Shown: positions 1 through 5,775 of the stretch, piece by piece | How the letters are laid out: every line of letters starts with the position of its first letter | Numbering within the stretch: position 1 is the first letter of the stretch | Assembly (NCBI GenBank): GCA_934091015.1 | Contig: CAKOKM010000052.1 | Span: 1 to 5,907, forward strand | DNA from: an uncultured Bacilli bacterium | Lineage (GTDB): Bacteria > Bacillota_I > Bacilli_A > RF39 > UBA660 | Direction: 5' to 3' | DNA length: 5,907 nt | The notes under the pieces: model-generated | Databases searched by the model: none | What the model saw: the letters and a program-made list of their open reading frames with translations, nothing else | What the model was told of the DNA's origin: nothing | Translations under genes and position numbers: made by a program

Positions 1-6
1 AAAATA

Positions 7-15
7 ATTATATCA
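7..15 (-). promoter_or_regulatory. Candidate extended -10 promoter for a gene beyond the left edge
   Basis: Just past the YolD-like stop, the minus strand reads TGATATAAT, a perfect -10 hexamer with the TG extension. The same nine bases form the -10 of the polymerase promoter at 1944-1952. No good -35 lies 16 to 18 bases upstream, and in such AT-rich DNA TATAAT-like strings are common. The gene it would serve lies outside the window, so this is only a candidate. Confidence 0.3.
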
Positions 16-27
16 AATATTTAAACA

Positions 28-429
28 TTATAAAATTACAATTTCAGTTATATCATCTAAATAAATTTTTTCATTATCAATCATTTTAATATATCCATTA
101 ACTAAATCTAATGATTTAACTTTACAAACTTTATTTATATATTTGCCGCCTTCTTTTTTTAAATCAGCTATAAAATAAGTGATCATAATTTCCAGATGAT
201 TATTAACATTTTTATTTATTATATTTAAAGTCTCATTAAGTTTATCAACACTTTCTTCATCTAAAATATGTTTTTTGGTTGTTAATCTAGCTGTTTCTTC
301 AATTTCTTCATCATATCCAACTAAAGCCGCAAAAGGAGCAAATTGTCCGGCTCTCTTATCTAAACTCATTCTTGGATGATAAATAGGCTCATAATGAGGT
401 AGATTAATAATATCTTCATATTTATTCAT
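28..429 (-). CDS. YolD-like protein, partner of the Y-family polymerase
   Basis: This 133-residue protein belongs to the YolD-like family, small Firmicutes proteins usually encoded next to UvrX-type Y-family polymerases. The family hallmark is visible near the N-terminus: HPRMS at residues 18-22, followed by RAGQFAPFAALVGYD at 26-40. The rest is a helical linker and a C-terminal beta-rich stretch (about 98-133). The biochemical role of the family is not established; a UmuD-like accessory role for the polymerase has been suggested from gene context. Its ATG shares one base with the polymerase stop (TAATG), so translation is probably coupled. AAAGGA lies only 2 nt before the ATG and a stronger GGGAGGA lies 11 nt before it. 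There is no signal peptide or membrane segment. The frame is intact and ends in TAA. No terminator is visible in the 27 bases left in the window. Confidence 0.87.
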   Translation of the reverse strand: MNKYEDIINLPHYEPIYHPRMSLDKRAGQFAPFAALVGYDEEIEETARLTTKKHILDEESVDKLNETLNIINKNVNNHLEIMITYFIADLKKEGGKYINKVCKVKSLDLVNGYIKMIDNEKIYLDDITEIVIL

Positions 430-447
430 TATCCTTTATGTCCTCCC
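427..447 (-). promoter_or_regulatory. TAATG stop-start overlap with two ribosome binding sites
   Basis: The polymerase TAA (429-431) and the YolD-like ATG (427-429) share base 429. Within the last polymerase codons lie GGGAGGA at 441-447, 11 nt from the ATG, and AAAGGA at 432-437, only 2 nt from it. Neither spacing is ideal alone. Together with the overlap this suggests that terminating ribosomes re-initiate, holding the two proteins in a fixed ratio. Confidence 0.6.
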
Positions 448-1928
448 ACTTCTCTATTTCGGTCAATAGCAGTTGATCCTTCTTCTAAATTCATTCCTTT
501 TAAAATTGAGTTTTTTCCAAATTTATTTTTTATATCAATAATTGCATGTTGTAATTTTTTATCATCTTCTTGATGTTTTTTAGTCTCTTCTTTTTCTAGA
601 GTTTTATCTATAGTGTTAAATAAATCTAATTGTTCAAACACTAAATCATTTTTAGTTTTATTTTCTGCTTTTAAATTACACACTGTAATATTTATTTTTC
701 TTATTAATAGATTTTTATTAACTATTTCATCATATAACTGAATACACTTTTCAGATAATATCTTACTTGAAAAGGTATAATAATCTAAATTAATTGTTCC
801 ATGAGCATTTTTAGGTACATACCTTCCATAACTATCTTTGGTTATTGGACCATTATATTTATTTCTTATTTCTGGATTAGTTAAATTTGAAACATCATAA
901 GTTAAATCTAAGACTATTTGTTTTGTTGTTAATTCTTTTTTAGTTAAATCAAGTGCTAGGAAATCAATCATTTCTCTAACAATTAACTTTGTTTCATCAT
1001 AATTATAGGGACGATGTAATACTTGGCCTGAAGATAAGCTGCTTGTTTCTGGCTTATATTTTTTAACATCTTCTATTTTTGTTGGTTCGTAACCCCAAGC
1101 ATGATCTATTAATAACTCTGCATTAACTCCAAACAAATTATATAAAAAATTTTCATTTTTAATGGACATTAATGCTACATCACCCATTGTATACATTCTA
1201 TTTTCTTCTAACTTTTTGGCAATACCTTTTCCAACTCGCCAAAATGAAGTTAATGGTTTGTGTTCCCACAAAATTTTTCGATAAGACATTTCATCTAAAG
1301 ATGCCATTCTTACTCCGATTTCATTTGGTTTCATATGTTTAGCAACTATATCCATTGCAATTTTAGCTAAATACATATTAGTTCCTATTCCTGCTGTTGC
1401 TGTTATCCCTGTTTCGTTATAAACATCTTTAATAATAGTTGTAGCAAGTTCCTTAGGTGTTTTTTTATAAAATTTTAAATAATTTGTAATATCACAAAAT
1501 ACTTCATCAATTGAATAGGGAAATATATCTTCTGGTGCTAAATATTTTAAATAAATATTATATATTTTAGTACTATAAAACATATATTTTTTCATTTGTG
1601 GAGTTGCTATTAAATAATCTAGTTCTAAAGTTTTATTCTTTTTAAGTTCACTATCAAGATAAGATTTACCTCTAAATTGTCTATAATTATTTTCTTTTCT
1701 TCTTTGATTATTTACTTCTCTAACTTTTTGAACAACTTCAAATAATCTTGCTCTACCTCCTAATCCATATTGTTTTAAACTAGGAGTTATAGCAAGACAT
1801 ACCGTTTTTTCAGTTCTACTTTTATCTGCAACAACTAAATTAGTGTTTAACGGATCTAAGTGTCTTTCAACACATTCAACTGATGCATAAAAACTTTTTA
1901 AATCAATACACATATAATATTTGTTCAT
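429..1928 (-). CDS. Y-family translesion DNA polymerase (UvrX/DinB-UmuC type)
   Basis: An error-prone polymerase that copies past damaged bases. Numbering from the upstream GTG at 1937, it has 502 residues. Motifs run in family order: CIDLKSFYASVE (10-21) with catalytic Asp12, a finger region (RTEKTVCLAITP, GRARLFEV, 41-68), the YSIDE motif (141-145) with catalytic Asp144 and Glu145, TATAGIGTN (179-187), a helix-hairpin-helix segment (about 231-255), and a little-finger domain (about 300-425). QLDLF at 436-440 is a textbook sliding-clamp-binding pentapeptide. The C-terminus (GMNLEEGST to GGHKG) is, from memory, typical of the Firmicutes branch that pairs with YolD proteins. All catalytic residues are present and the frame is intact. 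I prefer the ATG at 1928 (499 residues, MNKYYMCID) over the GTG at 1937, because the promoter places the RNA start at about 1937. No Shine-Dalgarno precedes either start. Confidence 0.96.
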   Translation of the reverse strand: MNKYYMCIDLKSFYASVECVERHLDPLNTNLVVADKSRTEKTVCLAITPSLKQYGLGGRARLFEVVQKVREVNNQRRKENNYRQFRGKSYLDSELKKNKTLELDYLIATPQMKKYMFYSTKIYNIYLKYLAPEDIFPYSIDEVFCDITNYLKFYKKTPKELATTIIKDVYNETGITATAGIGTNMYLAKIAMDIVAKHMKPNEIGVRMASLDEMSYRKILWEHKPLTSFWRVGKGIAKKLEENRMYTMGDVALMSIKNENFLYNLFGVNAELLIDHAWGYEPTKIEDVKKYKPETSSLSSGQVLHRPYNYDETKLIVREMIDFLALDLTKKELTTKQIVLDLTYDVSNLTNPEIRNKYNGPITKDSYGRYVPKNAHGTINLDYYTFSSKILSEKCIQLYDEIVNKNLLIRKINITVCNLKAENKTKNDLVFEQLDLFNTIDKTLEKEETKKHQEDDKKLQHAIIDIKNKFGKNSILKGMNLEEGSTAIDRNREVGGHKG

Positions 1929-1943
1929 AGCAACCACAATTAA

Positions 1944-1972
1944 ATTATATCAAACAATTGTTTATATAACAA
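1944..1972 (-). promoter_or_regulatory. Strong promoter of the polymerase-YolD unit
   Basis: The minus strand has a -35 TTGTTA (1967-1972), a spacer of exactly 17 bp, and a perfect -10 TATAAT (1944-1949) preceded by TGA, which makes an extended -10. Transcription should begin about 7 bases downstream, near G1937. That is the first base of the possible GTG start and only 9 bases before the ATG at 1928. The mRNA would therefore be leaderless or nearly so. Confidence 0.72.
1952..1963. promoter_or_regulatory. 12-bp palindrome between -35 and -10, LexA-box-like operator candidate
   Basis: AAACAATTGTTT is a perfect palindrome lying wholly in the promoter spacer, where a bound repressor would block RNA polymerase. 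Its layout, AAAC-N4-GTTT, matches the Gram-positive LexA/DinR box (GAAC-N4-GTTC) except for the outer base of each half. The downstream product, a translesion polymerase, is a typical SOS target. Perfect 12-bp palindromes are expected a few times by chance in 6 kb of DNA this AT-rich, so position and context carry the argument. The local helix-turn-helix protein is an alternative binder. Confidence 0.45.
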
Positions 1973-1993
1973 TAATATTTTTTATAAATATCA

Positions 1994-2021
1994 ACCATTT
2001 TACCCATTTGGGTAAAATGGT
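1994..2021. repeat. Intergenic hairpin after dinD (copy 1), 12-bp arms and 4-nt loop
   Basis: The arms ACCATTTTACCC (1994-2005) and GGGTAAAATGGT (2010-2021) are perfect inverted repeats around the loop ATTT. The hairpin starts 8 bases beyond the dinD stop. It could end dinD transcription, but no solid T-run follows on the minus strand (TTGATATTTAT), so it would be a weak intrinsic terminator. A near-identical hairpin lies inside dinD at 2645-2672. Confidence 0.85.
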
Positions 2022-2028
2022 ATAATAA

Positions 2029-2859
2029 TTAATTGTTTTCTTTCAATCTTTTTATTTCTTCTTTTTCAAGTTCTTTTAATGACTTTTTAGGAGTTGGTAA
2101 GTTTTCTGGCATTGTACCACCATTTTTAGCAATTACTTCTCTAATATTTTTACCAATATTATAATGAGTTTCGTTAGCATCTTTTTCGCCAGTTACATTA
2201 TCTCTTTTTAATTTTGATTCAGTTTGAGATATACGAAAAAGATTAGCTGCTAACTCTTCACTACCCATATTATCTAGTATATCCTCTCGGTATCTTAAAC
2301 CTTTTCTTTTAGCTATATCATCAGCAGATTCGCCATTATATAAACCTCTATATCCGGCATTATGAAATTTATCAAAATTTTTAACTCCACATTTTTTAGC
2401 AACTTGATTTAAAGAATAATTTCCTTTTCTAGTTAAATTTCTTTGATAAAATCTTTTTTCATCTTCAGTTAACATAGAATATTCTTTTTCAGTTAATTCT
2501 TGTTTTCTTGTTTGAATTGCAAAATATGTTTGACCAAGTGCAACAACTTCCTTATTCGGATTCGCATTTTGAACTATCAAATAACATGCATATCTTGATA
2601 GTTTAAAATCTACTACCTTTCTTTTTGCTGTTTTACCTGTATTTATCATTTTTCCCACTTGGGAAAAATGATCCGATACCGCATTATTACTGTTCTCACA
2701 AGCAATTTTAGCACTCTCAATCACATTACAAAATTTATCCCATCTTTTATAATCTAAAGCAATTTGTAACTCACGTGCATACCAATACTCATTACCATAT
2801 TCATCAATATGTTTTATATCTTCAAAATTTTTTTCATTATATTTTTCTAGTGTATCCAT
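2029..2859 (-). CDS. dinD: DNA-damage-inducible protein D (DinD)
   Basis: In E. coli, DinD is an SOS-induced protein that binds RecA and inhibits RecA-mediated strand exchange. This 276-residue protein is close to the E. coli length of about 274 and appears collinear with it from memory. An N-terminal Bro-N/antirepressor-like domain (about 15-120) contains ACENS (53-57), DHF (63-65), LSRYACYLIVQN (87-98) and GQTYFAIQTRKQEL (109-122). A DinD-specific C-terminal part holds GYRGLYNG (169-176), RKGLRYREDILDNMGS (185-200), ELAANLFRISQTE (202-214), THYNIGKNIR (231-240) and GGTMPENLPTP (247-257), then a charged tail. It has a good ribosome binding site, AGGGAG, 5 nt before the ATG, and starts 25 nt after the helix-turn-helix gene, almost certainly in one operon. 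No canonical LexA box is seen upstream. Residues 63-72 are encoded by a perfect hairpin. Confidence 0.95.
   Translation of the reverse strand: MDTLEKYNEKNFEDIKHIDEYGNEYWYARELQIALDYKRWDKFCNVIESAKIACENSNNAVSDHFSQVGKMINTGKTAKRKVVDFKLSRYACYLIVQNANPNKEVVALGQTYFAIQTRKQELTEKEYSMLTEDEKRFYQRNLTRKGNYSLNQVAKKCGVKNFDKFHNAGYRGLYNGESADDIAKRKGLRYREDILDNMGSEELAANLFRISQTESKLKRDNVTGEKDANETHYNIGKNIREVIAKNGGTMPENLPTPKKSLKELEKEEIKRLKENN
2645..2672. repeat. Hairpin inside dinD (copy 2), 12-bp arms and 4-nt loop
   Basis: The arms ATCATTTTTCCC (2645-2656) and GGGAAAAATGAT (2661-2672) are perfect inverted repeats around the loop ACTT. On the coding strand they span codons 63-72 of dinD (DHFSQVGKMI). The alignment to E. 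coli DinD needs no gap here, so the hairpin is built into normal coding sequence rather than inserted. Compared with the copy at 1994-2021, 23 of 28 bases agree. Confidence 0.85.
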
Positions 2860-2884
2860 TGTTTCTCCCTAATTTAAACTATAA

Positions 2885-3322
2885 TTATTTACCACTAACT
2901 AATTCTTCACATTTATTTGCTAATTTATTATAAACATCCTCTTCAAAACGAGATTTGTTAATCTTAAGTAATTTAAGCATAATAGATGGATCAACACTTA
3001 ATCTCATTAAAGAATCAGTTTCATCAGATTGAATAAAAGTCTTTTCTAATCTATGAATTGAAATCTCTCCCATTCCTAGTGCAAAAGCATACTCTTTTTG
3101 AGTCATACCATACATATTTCTAATTTCTTTAATTTCATTAGAAGCTAATAATTCCTTTTCTTCTTTATATGCATCAACTAATTTTTTATCATTTTCCATA
3201 TCAAGTTTATGATTATTTATCTCATTACCCGTATTTGAATCAATCATATATTCTTCGATGATTTCTAACACAACTCCTTTTACTTCTGATTTTCTTTTTT
3301 TAGTTTTAATAATTCCTTCCAT
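2885..3322 (-). CDS. MqsA/YgiT-like helix-turn-helix regulator lacking the zinc finger
   Basis: A 145-residue probable DNA-binding regulator. The C-terminal half resembles the Xre-type domain of MqsA/YgiT-like antitoxins: IKEIRNMYGMTQKEYAFALGMGE (64-86), then an IHRLEK helix (89-94) and the MRLSVDPSIMLKLLKINKSRF tail (106-126) seen in that family. The N-terminal half has the right length and the usual LVDAYKEEKELL link (48-59), but the paired CxxC zinc ligands are absent; TKKRK and MIDSNTGNEI stand where they would be, and the only cysteine is C138. I chose the ATG at 3322 because AAGGA precedes it by 8 nt and a promoter lies just upstream. The longer TTG frame from 3376 would start inside the -35. 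It heads an operon with dinD, and autoregulation is likely. No MqsR-like toxin is visible, so calling it an antitoxin would be speculative. Confidence 0.75.
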   Translation of the reverse strand: MEGIIKTKKRKSEVKGVVLEIIEEYMIDSNTGNEINNHKLDMENDKKLVDAYKEEKELLASNEIKEIRNMYGMTQKEYAFALGMGEISIHRLEKTFIQSDETDSLMRLSVDPSIMLKLLKINKSRFEEDVYNKLANKCEELVSGK

Positions 3323-3347
3323 ATCAATTATCCTTTTCTTGCTATAT

Positions 3348-3376
3348 ATAATAACATAATAGTTTTGCCATATCAA
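3348..3376 (-). promoter_or_regulatory. Promoter of the regulator-dinD operon
   Basis: The minus strand shows a -35 TTGATA (3371-3376), a 17-bp spacer and a -10 TATTAT (3348-3353) preceded by TGT, an extended -10 form. The predicted RNA start is near 3341, leaving a leader of about 20 nt that just includes the AAGGA ribosome binding site. Confidence 0.65.
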
Positions 3377-3382
3377 TTGATA
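3371..3382. promoter_or_regulatory. 12-bp palindrome over the -35, operator candidate
   Basis: TATCAATTGATA is a perfect palindrome covering the whole -35 of the regulator-dinD promoter. A half-copy, TATCAATT, recurs at 3322-3329 against the start codon. It shares the core CAATTG with the palindrome in the polymerase promoter at 1952-1963. Autorepression by the helix-turn-helix protein is a natural reading, but palindromes of this length occur by chance in DNA this AT-rich. Confidence 0.4.
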
Positions 3383-3406
3383 AATTACGAATTTTCGAAA
3401 AACTTT

Positions 3407-3438
3407 AAAAAAAAAGAAAACACCTATTTAGTGTCTTC
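3407..3438 (-). terminator. Intrinsic terminator of xfp
   Basis: On the minus strand GAAGACAC (3431-3438) pairs with GTGTTTTC (3416-3423) around a 7-base loop that contains the xfp stop codon. One pair is a G-T wobble. An unbroken run of nine T follows (3407-3415). The hairpin begins within the last xfp codons and separates the metabolic gene from the regulator-dinD operon. The opposite strand has no comparable T-run, so the terminator acts in one direction. Confidence 0.88.
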
Positions 3439-5763
3439 TCTATTCCATTTAAAATTTACTACTTCAGGTATATCTACCCCATTTTCTTTAATATATTCAT
3501 TATGATATTTTAAAGTTTCTTCACATTTATTAATAAGTGCTTGTTTCTTACTCTTATTAACCTTAACATACTTCATAGCATCTAAAATTAAATGATATCT
3601 ATCTAATTTATTTAATACTCTCATATCAAAAGGTGTTGTAATAGTTCCTTCTTCAATATAACCATGAACATGCATATTCTGATTACATCTCTTATAAGTA
3701 AGTTGATGAATTAAGTGAGGATATCCATGAAATGCAAATATAATAGGTTTATCTTTAGTAAATAATTTATTATATTCATCATTAGATAATCCATGAGGAT
3801 GATCACAATCAGATTGTAATTTCATTAAATCAATAACATTAACAACTCTTATTTTAAGTTCAGGAATATATTCCTTCATAATCTGAGTTGCCGCAAGAAC
3901 TTCAACTGTTGGCGTATCACCAGCACAAGCCATAACTATATCAGGATTATTATCACTTGCCCAATCAAATATTCCAATCCCATTTGCACAATGTTTACTT
4001 GCTTCTTCCATATTAAGCCATTGATAAGAAGGATGCTTAGAAGCAACAATTAAATTAATATAATTTTTAGTTTGTAAAATATGATTAGTACAAGAAAGTA
4101 ACGTATTAGCATCTATCGGTAAATAAATTCTAACAATATCAGCCTTTTTAGTTACTAAATGATTAATAAATCCCGGATCTTGATGAGTAAAACCATTATG
4201 ATCTTGTTGCCAACAATGACTAGTTAAAATATAATTTAAACTTGCTATATCACTTCTCCAAGGAATTTCCTTACACATTTTAAGCCATTTAGCATGTTGA
4301 CTAGCCATAGAATCTACAATTCTTATAAAAGCTTCATAACTATGCATCAAACCATGTCTACCAGTTAATAAATATCCTTCTAACAAACCTTCACAAACAT
4401 GTTCAGATAAAATACTGTCAATAACCTTACCATTTGCTGCTAAATACTCATCACTAGAAAGCAACTGACCATTCCATTTTCTATTAGTAACTTTAAAAAC
4501 ATCATTAAATCTATTAGATAAAGCTTCATCAGGACCAAAAATCCTAAAATTATCATTTTTCTTAATAACATCCATTAAATAAGTACCTAAATTTAACATA
4601 TCACTGGCAATAACTGTTCCATGGCCTTCAAATTTAACAGCATAATCTTTATAATCAGGTAATTTTAAATCTTTAAGTAGTAATCCCCCATTAGCGTATT
4701 TACTACTACTCATTCTTTTATCTTTTTTAGGAACAAAATCTCTTATTTCCTTAATTACCCTACCATCTTCATCAAACAAATCATCAACTTTATAACTCTT
4801 AAGCCACTTTTCTAATAATTTTAAATTATCCGGATTAGCATCACTTACATTAATAGGAACTTGATGAGATCTAAATGATCCTTCTATCTTTAATCCATTA
4901 TATTCTTTAATTCCTGTCCATCCTTTAGGAGTTTTTAAGATAATCATAGGCCAATAAGGTCTTTTACTATTATTACTTAATTTAGCTTTACTTTGAATAG
5001 TTTTAATCTCCAATATAACTTTATCCATTGCTTCTGCCATTAATTTATGCATATCACTTACTTTAGAACCACTAACAATATAAGGATGATATCCCATTCC
5101 TTCAAAATAACTAATAAGTTCTTTTTCACTAATTCTTGATAAAATAGTTGGATTAGCAATTTTATAACCATTTAAATGTAATATTGGTAAAACAGCACCA
5201 TCAGTTATTGGATTAATTAATTTATTTATTTGCCAACTTGCTGCAAGAGGACCAGTTTCTGCTTCTCCATCCCCAATCACACAAGCCGCAATCAACTTAG
5301 GATTATCTAAAACAGCACCATAAGCATGAGCTAAACTATAACCAAGTTCGCCGCCTTCATTAATAGATCCTGGAACATTTGGCGCAACATGAGAAGGAAG
5401 CCCTCCTGGAAAACTAAAACTCTTACATAACTTAGTTAATCCTTCTAAATCATTAGTTACCTCAGGATAATATTCACTATAAGTTCCTTCTATATAAGAA
5501 TTAGCAACCATAGCTTGACCACTATGACCAGGTCCTGAAATATAAATCATATTTAAATCATACTTGTTGATAACTCTATTTAAATGAGCATAAACAAAAT
5601 TTTGTCCTGGTGCACTTCCCCAATGTCCTACTAACTTCTTTTTAATATCATCCATTTCTAAAGGTCTTCTAAGTAAAGGATTATCCTTTAAATAAATCAT
5701 TGCACAAGATAAATAATTAACTACTCTAAAATATTCATCTAACACTTTAAATTCATTATCCAT
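3424..5763 (-). CDS. xfp: Phosphoketolase (xylulose-5-P / fructose-6-P)
   Basis: A thiamine-diphosphate enzyme of the cytoplasm that splits xylulose 5-phosphate, and often fructose 6-phosphate, with phosphate to give acetyl phosphate plus glyceraldehyde 3-phosphate or erythrose 4-phosphate. Numbered from the ATG at 5769 (781 residues), the hallmarks are GHWGSAPG with His49, GPGHSG with His82, SHVAP with His127, the cofactor motif GDGEAETGP (166-174), LHLNGYKIANPTI (198-209), RSHQVP with His302, SEHVCEGLLEGYLLTGRHG (455-473), QDHNGFTHQDPG (522-533) and VHGYIEEGTITTP (701-713). These match the active-site histidines and asparagine of the Bifidobacterium enzyme as I recall it. The length is slightly short at the C-terminus but complete. 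The start is set at 5763, since AGGAG lies 7 nt before that ATG and only 1 nt before the one at 5769. Substrate preference cannot be read from sequence. Confidence 0.97.
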   Translation of the reverse strand: MDNEFKVLDEYFRVVNYLSCAMIYLKDNPLLRRPLEMDDIKKKLVGHWGSAPGQNFVYAHLNRVINKYDLNMIYISGPGHSGQAMVANSYIEGTYSEYYPEVTNDLEGLTKLCKSFSFPGGLPSHVAPNVPGSINEGGELGYSLAHAYGAVLDNPKLIAACVIGDGEAETGPLAASWQINKLINPITDGAVLPILHLNGYKIANPTILSRISEKELISYFEGMGYHPYIVSGSKVSDMHKLMAEAMDKVILEIKTIQSKAKLSNNSKRPYWPMIILKTPKGWTGIKEYNGLKIEGSFRSHQVPINVSDANPDNLKLLEKWLKSYKVDDLFDEDGRVIKEIRDFVPKKDKRMSSSKYANGGLLLKDLKLPDYKDYAVKFEGHGTVIASDMLNLGTYLMDVIKKNDNFRIFGPDEALSNRFNDVFKVTNRKWNGQLLSSDEYLAANGKVIDSILSEHVCEGLLEGYLLTGRHGLMHSYEAFIRIVDSMASQHAKWLKMCKEIPWRSDIASLNYILTSHCWQQDHNGFTHQDPGFINHLVTKKADIVRIYLPIDANTLLSCTNHILQTKNYINLIVASKHPSYQWLNMEEASKHCANGIGIFDWASDNNPDIVMACAGDTPTVEVLAATQIMKEYIPELKIRVVNVIDLMKLQSDCDHPHGLSNDEYNKLFTKDKPIIFAFHGYPHLIHQLTYKRCNQNMHVHGYIEEGTITTPFDMRVLNKLDRYHLILDAMKYVKVNKSKKQALINKCEETLKYHNEYIKENGVDIPEVVNFKWNREDTK

Positions 5764-5770
5764 AATCATT

Positions 5771-5775
5771 CTCCT
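5771..5775 (-). promoter_or_regulatory. Ribosome binding site that decides the xfp start
   Basis: AGGAG lies 1 nt from the first ATG (5769) and 7 nt from the second (5763). The second is the workable distance, so the protein probably begins MDNEF. The stop codon of the small upstream frame (5774-5776) overlaps this site, which would couple the two if the small frame is translated. Confidence 0.75.

Noticed and set aside
1994..2021. A confident intrinsic terminator call for dinD
   Set aside because: The stem is good but no continuous T-run follows on the minus strand, and the near-copy inside dinD shows that the hairpin need not be a terminator.
2859..2885. A separate promoter for dinD in the gap after the HTH gene
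   Set aside because: The gap is only 25 nt, the TATAGT-like string lacks a -35, and the genes are best read as one operon.
3323..3376. N-terminal extension of the HTH gene from a TTG at 3376
   Set aside because: It would begin inside the -35 of the apparent promoter and lacks a ribosome binding site, whereas the ATG at 3322 has AAGGA at 8 nt.
3388..3401. CGAATTTTCG and the palindrome TTTTCGAAAA upstream of the regulator-dinD promoter, as an SOS box
   Set aside because: It lacks the GAAC/GTTC half-sites and the arms are short, so it is not distinguishable from chance in AT-rich DNA.
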